Counted from the first letter of the stretch, positions 45,182 to 53,042 are shown. The stretch: 61,231 nt of DNA from Rhizobacter sp. (GCA_025350965.1 JANXWV010000130.1:1-61231), one strand, 5' to 3'. Notes: generated by a model not told the origin, from the letters alone. Translations and numbers: made by a program.

Positions 45182-45250
45182 GAGGGGTTTCTCCGTCAAA
45201 TGGGGCGTGGAGCAGGTGGTCTGGGGTGGCGTGGGGCGCCGCGCAGTGCG

Positions 45251-45625
45251 CTATTTCTCGACGTTCATCTCGATCCGGAAGTCAACCGTCTTCGAGCTGG
45301 GCGCAACGCTCTTGACCACGGCAACCTGCTGGCCGTAGACGACCAGTTGCTTCCACGATTCACCGTCGCCCACCTGCATGCCGCCGGCATCGAGCCACTT
45401 GAAGCGGTAGAACACCTGGCGGTTGGCAACCTCGGTGTTGCGCATGTCGGCCTCGACCACCAGCACGTCGGCGCGGCGGGCGGCACGGATCTCGTCGACC
45501 TTCACGCCATTCGGCTCGCCGCGCAGCATGACCTTCGAGGCCGCGCTGCCGGTTTCCTGTGCTGCGGCGGGTTGAATCAACGTGGCCGCCAGCAGCAAGC
45601 CGGCAGCGAACAGATCGAGTTTCAT
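45251..45625 (-). CDS. YcfL/DUF1425-like periplasmic protein
   Basis: A 124-aa exported protein with a signal peptide ending near AAAQET. The sequence is strand-rich (DVLVVEADMRNTEVANRQVFYRFKWLD, given as residues 54-80) and matches the pattern of YcfL (DUF1425), which in enterics is the gene next to lpoB (ycfM). Here too it precedes the LpoB-like gene on the same strand. GAGGA precedes ATG 45625. Function is unknown, but the pairing suggests a shared role with LpoB. Confidence 0.75.
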   Translation of the reverse strand: MKLDLFAAGLLLAATLIQPAAAQETGSAASKVMLRGEPNGVKVDEIRAARRADVLVVEADMRNTEVANRQVFYRFKWLDAGGMQVGDGESWKQLVVYGQQVAVVKSVAPSSKTVDFRIEMNVEK

Positions 45626-45711
45626 GGAAGCGTCCTCTCAAAAAGGGGTGAATCGGCGCGTCGTGACCTTGTACCAAAGGGGCCGCTGCGCGCGTTGGAA
45701 TTTCGTGGGAA

Positions 45712-47232
45712 TTACTTGCCCGCAGCTGAAGCCGCCTTGGCGGGTGCGGCCGGTGTGGTTTGCGAAGCAGGCTTGGCGGCTGGCTTGACTGCGGGCTTGG
45801 TCGAGACCGGCACCACCGCCTTGGCGGGCACTGGCACGGCGGCCACGGCCGTCGTGGGCAACTGACCGAACGCGGCCACCTGCCCGAGGTTGACGGCGCC
45901 GCCGCGCACCTGCACCGGCACCAGCGCGTACTGGCCCTGAATGCGCACCACCGAGCCAGTGTCGCGGCCGTCGATCAAGAGCCGGTGTTCGCCTTCGGGC
46001 ACATAGCCGCGGGCAATGGTCACCAGCCCGGGCAGGGTGCGCCACATGCGGTCGTCGGCTTGTTCGGTCAGGGCCGAGCCGGCCATCCCGACCAGGCTGC
46101 CGAACGGGCCGGCGCGCTTTTGCAACTCGTTCTGCGCCACCCCTTTGGCAACGGCGCGCGTGGCGCCGCGGATCATCATGCCGGGCATCTCGTCCTTCAA
46201 GGCGCGGCGCGCCATCACGTTCATGTCGACCACCGATGCGGCCTTCAACGTGACGCTGCCGACCGTCAGGCTGGTGGGCCCGACCTCGCGCGCCGCCTCG
46301 ATCACGGGGTAGGAAATGCTCACCGTGCCGATCTGGCTTGCAATCGGCACCGGCAGTGTGAACGTGCGGGGCTTGCGTGCCGGGGCATTGCCCGACTCGA
46401 TGATGAACAGCACATCGGTCATGCGCTGCTTGCGGCGGTGCGTGAAGCCGGTGCGTTCGTCGAGGCCGCGCAGGCCTTCGTCGAGCAAGGGTGTGTCGGG
46501 CTTGAGTTCGATGGCCTTGCGGTAGCCCGGCGCGGCCAGGCCCGATTCGTTCAGCACCTCGTACAGAAAGCCGGCCAGGTAGTGGCTCAGTGCGTTCTGG
46601 TAGCCATTGCGAAGCTTCAGCACCTCGGGGTCGTTCAGGCTCTCGACCGGGTAGCCGTTCAATTCCTTGCCGCTGACCGTTGCGCCCTTGCTTTTGGCTT
46701 CCTCTTCGGCGGCGGCCGTCTCCTTGGCGCGGAACGCGGCGATCACAGCCTCGCGCTCATGGGTGCGCTTGATGTCGACGCGGGCGTTGTCCCAGTCCTT
46801 TTCGGCGATGCGGTTCAGGGCCAGGCGAGTCGTGAGCCAGACCTTTTCATAGTCCTGGCCTTCGTAGGTCTTCAGGCGTTCGCTGATGAGCGCTGCGCCG
46901 GCCATGCCCAGGAGCTTCTGCGGGTTCGACTTGGCGGCCGATTCCCATTCGTTGACCTTGCCGTCTGCCAGCAGCCATGCGGCCGTGCTTTCTTTGTACT
47001 GCCCGTTCTGGCGCAGCAACTCACCGCGCTCCATGTTGTAGAGCAACGCGGCGCGCGCATCGTCGGTGGTGGCCGAGGCCTCCAGCTCCTTCAGCCCCGC
47101 CGCAGCGCCGCCGGCACTTTGCGCGGCTTGCACCTGGGTTGCCAGCTTGTCGTGGCTTTCCATCGAAGCGCACCCTGCCAACAGCGCCGCGGCGCAGGCG
47201 CCGCTTCGAACCAACCACTTCCGCAATGTCAT
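45712..47232 (-). CDS. COG3014-like lipoprotein
   Basis: A 506-aa lipoprotein with lipobox LLAGC (Cys21). The first half is helical and TPR-like (LLYNMERGELLRQNGQYKESTAAW, KTYEGQDYEKVWLTTRLALNRIA), and the second half is strand-rich (GNAPARKPRTFTLPVPIASQIG). This fits the COG3014 family found beside LpoB- and YcfL-like genes in other Gram-negative bacteria. The C-terminal 50 residues are Lys/Ala/Pro-rich, as in proteins that touch the cell wall. It is the first gene of the envelope cluster; the in-frame extension to 47481 runs through the shared promoter region with apbC and is rejected. Confidence 0.75.
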   Translation of the reverse strand: MTLRKWLVRSGACAAALLAGCASMESHDKLATQVQAAQSAGGAAAGLKELEASATTDDARAALLYNMERGELLRQNGQYKESTAAWLLADGKVNEWESAAKSNPQKLLGMAGAALISERLKTYEGQDYEKVWLTTRLALNRIAEKDWDNARVDIKRTHEREAVIAAFRAKETAAAEEEAKSKGATVSGKELNGYPVESLNDPEVLKLRNGYQNALSHYLAGFLYEVLNESGLAAPGYRKAIELKPDTPLLDEGLRGLDERTGFTHRRKQRMTDVLFIIESGNAPARKPRTFTLPVPIASQIGTVSISYPVIEAAREVGPTSLTVGSVTLKAASVVDMNVMARRALKDEMPGMMIRGATRAVAKGVAQNELQKRAGPFGSLVGMAGSALTEQADDRMWRTLPGLVTIARGYVPEGEHRLLIDGRDTGSVVRIQGQYALVPVQVRGGAVNLGQVAAFGQLPTTAVAAVPVPAKAVVPVSTKPAVKPAAKPASQTTPAAPAKAASAAGK

Positions 47233-47489
47233 GTGAAGCCTCTTGTGTGGAGATCGAAAGAACACGTGCAGGAGGCCATTCGACGAGGCACCGGTGGGGC
47301 CGGGCCGCTCGCGCACCGGCCGCGTGCGAATGCAGCGGCTGGCTTCACGTTGCTGCTCACGCTTGTGGCGTTTTTGAGCAGCCTCTCCCTTGGCGAAAGA
47401 ATGTATCAGATGGCGGCGCCTGGCAGCTGCTGCGCATCGCGCGCGCACGGCTGGGCTAGACTCGTTTGTTACCCCTCTCAAAGAGCGCC
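47233..47489. promoter_or_regulatory. Divergent intergenic region between COG3014-like gene and apbC
   Basis: This 257-bp stretch should hold promoters for both directions. A TAGACT (-10-like) at 47457-47462 lies 28 bases before the apbC ATG; no good -35 is seen. Nothing else is distinctive. The same GGCTAGACT word precedes the HxlR-type regulator at 18211. Confidence 0.4.
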
Positions 47490-48581
47490 ATGCCTGTCAC
47501 CGACACCCTCCTGCTCGATGCGCTCAAGAGCGTCATCGACCCGAATACCGGCGCAGATTTCGTCTCCACGCGCCAGCTGAAGAACCTGCGAATCACCGGT
47601 GCCGACGTGGCTTTCGAGGTCGAGCTCGGGTACCCGGCGAAGAGCCAGATCGACGCGCTGCGTGCAGCACTTGTTGCGGCAGCGCAGGGCGTGGCCGGGG
47701 TGGGCACTGTTCACGTCGACATCGCGACCAAAGTCGTGCCGCACGCCGTGCAGCGCGGCGTGCAGTTGCTGCCGAACGTCAAGAACATCGTTGCCGTGGC
47801 CTCGGGCAAGGGCGGCGTCGGCAAGAGCACGACGGCCGTGAACCTGGCGCTCGCGCTGGCCGCCGAAGGCGCTGCGGTGGGCATCCTCGACGCTGACATC
47901 TACGGCCCGAGCCAGCCGATGATGATGGGCCTGAGTGGCCGCCCCGACAGCGCCGACGGCAAGACCATGGAGCCGATGCGCAACTTCGGTGTCGAGGTCA
48001 TGTCGATCGGCTTTCTGGTCGAGCCGGACCAGGCCATGATCTGGCGCGGCCCGATGGCAACGCAAGCGCTCGAGCAGTTGCTGCGCCAGACGAACTGGGG
48101 CGAGCTCGACTACCTGATCGTCGACATGCCGCCGGGCACCGGTGACATCCAGCTCACGCTGTCGCAGCGCGTGCCGCTGACCGGCGCGGTCATCGTGACC
48201 ACGCCGCAAGACATTGCGCTGCTCGATGCACGCAAGGCCATCAAGATGTTCGAGAAGGTCGGCGTGCCGATCCTCGGCATCGTCGAGAACATGGCGGTGC
48301 ACGTGTGCTCGCAGTGCGGCCACGCGGAGCATATTTTCGGTGAGGACGGTGGCAAGCGAATGGCCGCTGAATTTGCGATGGACTACCTCGGCGCGCTGCC
48401 GCTCAGCATGGCGATCCGCGTCGATGCCGATGGTGGGCGCCCGAGCGTGGTCAATGCACCAACCGGCGAGGTCGCCGGCCTGTACAAGGCGATGGCCCGG
48501 CAGGTGGCGGTGAAGATCGCGCAGCGCGCTAAAGATTTCTCTGCGAAGTTCCCGAGCATCGCCATTTCAAAAGACACCTGA
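47490..48581 (+). CDS. apbC: Iron-sulfur cluster carrier protein ApbC/Mrp
   Basis: A 363-aa P-loop ATPase of the Mrp/NBP35 family that delivers [4Fe-4S] clusters. A DUF59-type N-terminal domain (1-90) precedes GKGGVGKS at residues 106-113. DADIYGPSQPMMMG and VDMPPGTGDIQLTLSQ are family motifs. The cluster-binding Cys pair, Cys273 and Cys276, is in HVCSQCGH. Formate dehydrogenase downstream needs many such clusters. ATG 47490 is preferred over an in-frame upstream start. In other Burkholderiales this gene tends to sit beside metG; here the envelope cluster lies between them. Confidence 0.95.
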   Translation: MPVTDTLLLDALKSVIDPNTGADFVSTRQLKNLRITGADVAFEVELGYPAKSQIDALRAALVAAAQGVAGVGTVHVDIATKVVPHAVQRGVQLLPNVKNIVAVASGKGGVGKSTTAVNLALALAAEGAAVGILDADIYGPSQPMMMGLSGRPDSADGKTMEPMRNFGVEVMSIGFLVEPDQAMIWRGPMATQALEQLLRQTNWGELDYLIVDMPPGTGDIQLTLSQRVPLTGAVIVTTPQDIALLDARKAIKMFEKVGVPILGIVENMAVHVCSQCGHAEHIFGEDGGKRMAAEFAMDYLGALPLSMAIRVDADGGRPSVVNAPTGEVAGLYKAMARQVAVKIAQRAKDFSAKFPSIAISKDT

Positions 48582-48596
48582 GCGAAGGGGTTCCGA

Positions 48597-49538
48597 GTGA
48601 ACCTTCTGGACGGCATGCGCTACCTCGTGGCGCTGGAGGCGCACAAGCACTTCGGCCGCGCCGCGAGCGCCTGCCACATCACGCAGCCGGCGCTGTCGAA
48701 CGCGTTGCGCGCGCTTGAAACCGAGCTGGGCGTGGCCATCGTGCGGCGCGGCCGTACCTACGCTGGCCTCACCCCCGAAGGCGAGCGCGTGCTCGACAGT
48801 GCGAACCGGCTGCTTCGCGAGCACGAGCTGCTGCGCCAGGACCTGCACAGCGAGGTGGGCCGCCCGCGCGGCGCGCTGATGATCGGCGCGGTGCCAACCA
48901 CGCTGCCGATTGCGGCGCGCTTCGTGGCGCAACTGCAGGCGCGCTACTCCGGCATCACACCCGTCTTGCGCTCGCTCAGCTCACCCGAAATCGAAACCGG
49001 GCTGGAGAGCCTGTCGCTCGACCTCGGCCTGGGCTACACCGACCGGGGCAGCAAGTTCGCTTGCGTGCCCCAATACGTGGAGCAGTACTTCCTGTTGCGC
49101 CGCGCAGCCGGCGCTACCCGCGAGGCACGCGGCCCGGTGCAGTTCGGCAAGAAGGTGAGCTGGCACGATGCCGCCTTGCTGCCGCTGTGCCTTCTGACGC
49201 CCGAGATGCACAACCGCACCATCGTCGACGCAGCCTTCGCGGCTGCCGGGGCGCAGCTGAAGCCGGCCATCGAGACCAATTCCATCGTGACGGTGGTGCT
49301 GGCCGTGCTCGACGGCCAGGTGTGTGCCGTGATCCCGGGCGCGCTGATGGCGTTGGCGCGTGGCTACCCGGGCCTCGAAGCCTTGCCGCTGCGCGAGCCC
49401 GACGTGCGCACGCCCATCGGCTTCATGCATGCCGCCGGCATGCGGCCTTCGCGGGCGCTCGAAGCCGCCCTGACGCTGGCGCAAGACGGCGCGTGGCTGC
49501 GCCTCGCGGCCACGCATGGAGGCTTGCTCAGCGCGTAG
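48597..49538 (+). CDS. LysR-family transcriptional regulator (FdsR-like candidate)
   Basis: A 313-aa regulator. The winged helix-turn-helix (residues 1-60) reads LLDGMRYLVALEAHKHFGRAASACHITQPALSNALRALE, of which only the motif positions are noted here. The effector domain follows with ETNSIVTVVLAVL. The start codon is GTG at 48597. The location upstream of the OFA transporter and formate dehydrogenase genes matches the FdsR regulator of Cupriavidus-type fds operons, so formate or molybdate-related control is likely. Its stop overlaps the end of the convergent prenyltransferase-fusion gene by 11 bp. Confidence 0.85.
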   Translation: MNLLDGMRYLVALEAHKHFGRAASACHITQPALSNALRALETELGVAIVRRGRTYAGLTPEGERVLDSANRLLREHELLRQDLHSEVGRPRGALMIGAVPTTLPIAARFVAQLQARYSGITPVLRSLSSPEIETGLESLSLDLGLGYTDRGSKFACVPQYVEQYFLLRRAAGATREARGPVQFGKKVSWHDAALLPLCLLTPEMHNRTIVDAAFAAAGAQLKPAIETNSIVTVVLAVLDGQVCAVIPGALMALARGYPGLEALPLREPDVRTPIGFMHAAGMRPSRALEAALTLAQDGAWLRLAATHGGLLSA

Positions 49539-51516
49539 CGCTGCGGGCCGTCAGGCGGGCGCAGGAGCCGAGTGCAGCCAACACCGTGGCGGTGGTGAAC
49601 ACCGCCCGGTCGTCGATGAAGAGCGGGCCGGAATCAACCACCGCCCACGGCATCGCCAACTCCGGCCGGGCCAGACGCAACCTCGCGGCGGCGGGCCACA
49701 TCCCGTCGGCGCACTGACGTGAAAAAAGCTCCTCGATGAGCGTTCTTGAAGGCAGGCCCAGACTGGCCTGGCACCGCAGCAGCAGCGCACGCTCGAAATC
49801 TCCGGCAGGCACAAAACCAGCGATGGCCGCTCGAAGCCCGGCCTGTTGCCGGCCCGCCGGCACAGCCGGTCGCATCGCCGAGGTGTAGACCGGCGAGGTC
49901 CACCAAGTGGCGGGCAACAGCGAATCGACGGGCGGTGCGGCAACCCGAAGCGCCCGGCGCACCACGGCAGCGACATCCTCGCTCGGGCGGGCCCATCCCG
50001 ACGCCGGGCTGTCGGATGCCGGGTAGGTTGCAACACCCGCTGTGCTGGCACAGCCGAGCAAGAACCGGCGCGCATGCCGAGGCGGTCGTTGCGACCAGCC
50101 GCGACACGCCAACATGACCCAGGCCGTGGTGTCTGCATCGGGCGGGACGCTGGCGTTGTAGCCCCAGCCGCCACTTGCGGCCTGTTGACCCAGCAACCAT
50201 CGCAACGCGGGTGCGGCAATGTCGGGTGCGGCCGGCAAGCCGGCCTCCAGCACCTCGGCCAGGCTGGTGAGCACATAGGCTGTCACCCAGCTGTCCGAAC
50301 GGCCCACCGGCAGTGCGAAGTCTTCCCAGTGCTCACCTTGCCGCGCGGCGGTCAATGCCGCGACGCCACGCGTCACCGCGTCCACCATCGGAGCGGCAGC
50401 AGTGCGGTGACGCGGCACCACCGCCGGGCGCGGTTGCAGCGGTGGCTCCAGATACAAATTCATGTGTCGCGAACCATCGGGTTCGCAACCGATGCCGACG
50501 AATCGTGTGGCAGCGCAGGTCGTCGGATCGGGCGGCCAGGCACCCAGCGCAGACAGCGCGCCCTGCACGTCTGCGGGCGCTCCGCCCAGTGTCGGCAACA
50601 GGGCCTGGCACCCCTCGATGACATCGGCATCCGAGTCTTGCCATTTGGTCACGGCCAGATCGGTCTTGATCGACAGCGACTGATCGGCGTGGACCTCCAG
50701 GCTCACGACAAAGCCCGCCTCGGGGCCCTTGCCGGCTCCCGTGCGGCCGAGAAGGTCCAGCGCGCGTCTGACCACGGGTGCTTCCACAGCCAGTTCGAGC
50801 GCCTCGTACCAGCGGCTCAGCCAGGCCGGGCTGGTGGCCTCGGAGCGGAAGTAGATCTTGACCCGACCGCAGCCGCCATCCCGGCGCAGTTCCAGGGCCA
50901 ACCCCACCGGCCATGAACCAGGCGAACACGGCCCCGACAACGCGCACAGCCGCGCGAGCGCGTGCCCTCTGCCGAGCATCTGCAACACGCGGCCGACCCG
51001 CAACCAGCGCTCCCGCGCGCTGCTGCGGTTGAGGTTGAAGTAGGGTCTGAGACCGATCGAATCGCGCAGGCAGGTCACGCCGACCCAGGCGCCGCTGCGC
51101 CAATGCGCCGGCCAGTCGGGTGCCTCGGGCAGCACCACTCGGGCGATGTCTGCGAGCCACGTCGCTGGCGCCATGCCCAGGATCGCTGCGGCGCTGTCGA
51201 CCCGTCGCAGCGTTTCGACTTGCCTCGCATGCGGGTGCTTGCCGGGCGGGCCGAGCTCGCACAGAAAGCCCCAGCCCAGGCTGCCGGAGCTGAACCGCAG
51301 CACCCATTGAAACGGCAACCCGTTCGCATTGATCGCCGACAGCCCTTGAAACGGCGGGGGGTGTCGGCGGTCCAGCGCTTCTTCGGTGAACAGGTCGAGC
51401 AGCCCTGCAATCTGGCCGCGGGTTGCCGCACCCGCATTGCCATGACGGCCGAGTGCCGCAGCCTGGCGCGCTATGAGGTGTCCGAGATGAGGATGCACCT
51501 CGGCCGTGACCCCCAC
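49528..51516 (-). CDS. Fusion of a PT-barrel (ABBA prenyltransferase-like) domain and a terpene-cyclase-like domain
   Basis: About 662 aa. The N-terminal half shows five beta-hairpins at about residues 67-90, 144-163, 203-224, 267-290 and 337-359, separated by helices. That is the five-fold alpha-beta-beta-alpha plan of ABBA aromatic prenyltransferases; GRVKIYFR and HMNLYLEPP are typical strands. The C-terminal half resembles the squalene-hopene/prenyltransferase repeat: QW motifs QAASGGW (444-451) and QCADGMW (601-607), plus DADTTA (460-465), a variant of the DxDD proton-donor motif of class II cyclases. No signal peptide. The start is uncertain: GTG 51516 falls just after the Gly-rich gene; in-frame extension to 51921 overlaps that gene. 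Function could be prenylation plus cyclisation; not proven. Confidence 0.6.
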   Translation of the reverse strand: MGVTAEVHPHLGHLIARQAAALGRHGNAGAATRGQIAGLLDLFTEEALDRRHPPPFQGLSAINANGLPFQWVLRFSSGSLGWGFLCELGPPGKHPHARQVETLRRVDSAAAILGMAPATWLADIARVVLPEAPDWPAHWRSGAWVGVTCLRDSIGLRPYFNLNRSSARERWLRVGRVLQMLGRGHALARLCALSGPCSPGSWPVGLALELRRDGGCGRVKIYFRSEATSPAWLSRWYEALELAVEAPVVRRALDLLGRTGAGKGPEAGFVVSLEVHADQSLSIKTDLAVTKWQDSDADVIEGCQALLPTLGGAPADVQGALSALGAWPPDPTTCAATRFVGIGCEPDGSRHMNLYLEPPLQPRPAVVPRHRTAAAPMVDAVTRGVAALTAARQGEHWEDFALPVGRSDSWVTAYVLTSLAEVLEAGLPAAPDIAAPALRWLLGQQAASGGWGYNASVPPDADTTAWVMLACRGWSQRPPRHARRFLLGCASTAGVATYPASDSPASGWARPSEDVAAVVRRALRVAAPPVDSLLPATWWTSPVYTSAMRPAVPAGRQQAGLRAAIAGFVPAGDFERALLLRCQASLGLPSRTLIEELFSRQCADGMWPAAARLRLARPELAMPWAVVDSGPLFIDDRAVFTTATVLAALGSCARLTARSATR

Positions 51517-51535
51517 GCGGCACCGCTCGGTCGCG

Positions 51536-52186
51536 TCAGGGGCGTTGGATGATCGCGATGGAGCCGTCCAGTCCGTTGCCACCGTTCGCACCGCCGGGAC
51601 CGTTGGGGCCCGGCGCGCCATTCGGCCCGCCATTGCGGCCTTCGCCGCCACCGCCGAAGCCGCCGCCGATTCCGGCCGCGCCGGCCAGCCCGCCGCGGCC
51701 CCCCGCCGCATTGCCATGAACAGTGCCGCTGGCGATGGTTTTGGCGACCACCGTGATGTTGCCTCCGTTGCCGCCCGCCGCGCCGTTCCCGGCGCCTCCG
51801 CCCGGCCCGCCGTTGCCACCCTGGCCGCCATTGCCGCGCGGGTCGCCGGTATCGGCCGCGAAGCCGCCGCCGCCGCCGACACCGCCGTCGCCGCCATGCC
51901 CGCCGGCACCGCCATCGCCACCTTTGCCGCCGCGCGTATCGATGTTCACGCCGACGACGAAGTCATCCACTTCGATGGTGATGTTGCTGCCGAACTCGCC
52001 AGCGGCACCGTCGGTTCCGCGCGAGCCGCCTTGGCCTGCGCCGCCGATCCTGCCATCACCGGGCGCGTCATCGCCGTTCCAGTGGTCGACACCGTTGTTG
52101 CCTTGTTGGCCGGGCTGACCGCCAGGGCCGTTGCTGCCGGGATTGCCACTGGCGCCGTCGTTCCCGCGCGCGATGATGTCTGGCAT
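51536..52186 (-). CDS. Glycine-rich collagen-like/PGRS-like protein
   Basis: A 216-aa protein with about half of its residues glycine, in GG-X and GNGG repeats, with Asn and Asp frequent. Two short hydrophobic strands interrupt it: NITIEVDDFVVGVNIDTRGG near residue 90 and NITVVAKTIASGTVHGN near 150. No signal peptide or membrane helix. GGGGAG precedes ATG 52186. Such composition is seen in collagen-like and PE-PGRS-type proteins and in polyglycine II sheets. It sits between the fusion-enzyme gene and a 199-aa beta-rich gene, so it may be a scaffold or a substrate for the enzyme; this is speculation. Confidence 0.85.
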   Translation of the reverse strand: MPDIIARGNDGASGNPGSNGPGGQPGQQGNNGVDHWNGDDAPGDGRIGGAGQGGSRGTDGAAGEFGSNITIEVDDFVVGVNIDTRGGKGGDGGAGGHGGDGGVGGGGGFAADTGDPRGNGGQGGNGGPGGGAGNGAAGGNGGNITVVAKTIASGTVHGNAAGGRGGLAGAAGIGGGFGGGGEGRNGGPNGAPGPNGPGGANGGNGLDGSIAIIQRP

Positions 52187-52214
52187 GGTCGTACTCCCCA
52201 GGTTCGTGGTTGCA

Positions 52215-52814
52215 TCAGCTCTTCATGATCTGAAACGAATTCGCGGCCTGCTGGGCGAGAACGAAGTCGCGCTTGATCCCCTCGACCGAGGCAACGCGGA
52301 AAGTCGTGTTGCCATGGCAGACGATGCGCCCGGTTCGATGAATGATGATTCGGCGCGCGTTCACCACGTGCGTGCTCTTCGAGATGGTGAGCGTTGCGCC
52401 ATTCGCGACCTCGATGTCTGACAGGAGCGCGATGTTGATGACAGCCTTGTTGATGTCGAGGTAACGGTTGAAGGCCGGGATCATGTGGGCCACCGCTTGC
52501 GGGTTGGCGCCGTTCACATAGGCCTTGAACGCCTGGTAGGTCGTGTTTCGGGCCAAGGCACGAACTTCCGGATCCGCATCGTCCAGGTCTTCTGCGGCGG
52601 CGGTGCTCGCCGGCACCGTGGACGGCATGCAGCACATACCGCTCTCGTGCAGCGCCTTCGAAGCCTCGGGTGTCAGCCCCAGCAGCTTGCGCACTTCCTC
52701 GGCGCTGCGCGGATTGACCCGCGTGTAGACCTCCTTGAAGCGGCCGGACTCGGGAGCAAGCGTCATGCACTCGTCCGTGTCCACATAGATGCTCGGGGCT
52801 TCGCTGTTTGCCAT
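52215..52814 (-). CDS. Small beta-rich protein of unknown function (operon leader gene)
   Basis: A 199-aa protein I do not recognise. Residues 1-65 carry several acidic and Cys residues (DTDECMTLAPES, SGMCCMPST). A helix-like middle follows (ARNTTYQAFKAYVNGANP). The last 75 residues have strand-like repeats of beta-helix type (SDIEVANGATLTISKS, ARRIIIHRTGRIVCHGNTTF). AGGAGAAACCC precedes ATG 52814. It is first in the operon with the Gly-rich protein 28 bp downstream. No signal peptide. Its strand phrases (ITIEV/ATLTIS) resemble the two strands of the Gly-rich protein, so they may assemble together. Confidence 0.8.
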   Translation of the reverse strand: MANSEAPSIYVDTDECMTLAPESGRFKEVYTRVNPRSAEEVRKLLGLTPEASKALHESGMCCMPSTVPASTAAAEDLDDADPEVRALARNTTYQAFKAYVNGANPQAVAHMIPAFNRYLDINKAVINIALLSDIEVANGATLTISKSTHVVNARRIIIHRTGRIVCHGNTTFRVASVEGIKRDFVLAQQAANSFQIMKS

Positions 52815-52890
52815 GGGTTTCTCCTGCTGGGTTTGCGGCGCCACTGCGCTTGTCGGCAACAACTTGCTGCCGGGTTGGGCGGTCTGGTTA

Positions 52891-52920
52891 GATATAGGCG
52901 CCGCACTGAGACCTTGTCAA
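52891..52920 (-). promoter_or_regulatory. Sigma70-type promoter of the three-gene fusion-enzyme operon
   Basis: On the minus strand the -35 is a consensus TTGACA (52920-52915), then 18 bases, then TATATC (52896-52891). It is 77 bases from the -10 to the ATG at 52814. This is the best promoter match I saw in the window. It is compatible with steady transcription, but the upstream palindrome could add control. Confidence 0.7.
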
Positions 52921-52950
52921 ACCGGTGAGCGGGTTTTGTCCCATCAAGTA

Positions 52951-52961
52951 CCTAAGTTAGG
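52951..52961. promoter_or_regulatory. CCTAAGTTAGG palindrome upstream of the operon promoter
   Basis: A perfect 11-bp palindrome (5+1+5) 31 bp upstream of the -35 on the minus strand, in AT-rich DNA. The position would suit an activator for the fusion-enzyme operon. The regulator is not known; the LuxR-type regulators in this window are possible, but nothing ties them to it. Confidence 0.4.
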
Positions 52962-53027
52962 GGTTCGCTGAAGCGTCTGTCGCGGCCGGATTCGGTGGTG
53001 TCGTTCCTAGGGTTTGCCTAGCCGTTC

Positions 53028-53042
53028 ATTCACGTCGTGAAT
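53028..53042. promoter_or_regulatory. LysR-type T-N11-A box candidate, ATTCACG-T-CGTGAAT
   Basis: A perfect 15-bp palindrome with one central base, containing T at 53029 and A at 53041 with 11 bases between, which is the LysR consensus. It lies 125 bp upstream of the OFA transporter ATG. The LysR gene at 48597-49538 is a likely binding protein. Confidence 0.5.

Noticed and set aside
51536..51921. Extension of the fusion enzyme to an ATG at 51921
   Set aside because: The first 135 residues would be read across the Gly-rich gene in another frame and are Ala/Arg-rich without structure. The Gly-rich gene has a ribosome site and a proper start.
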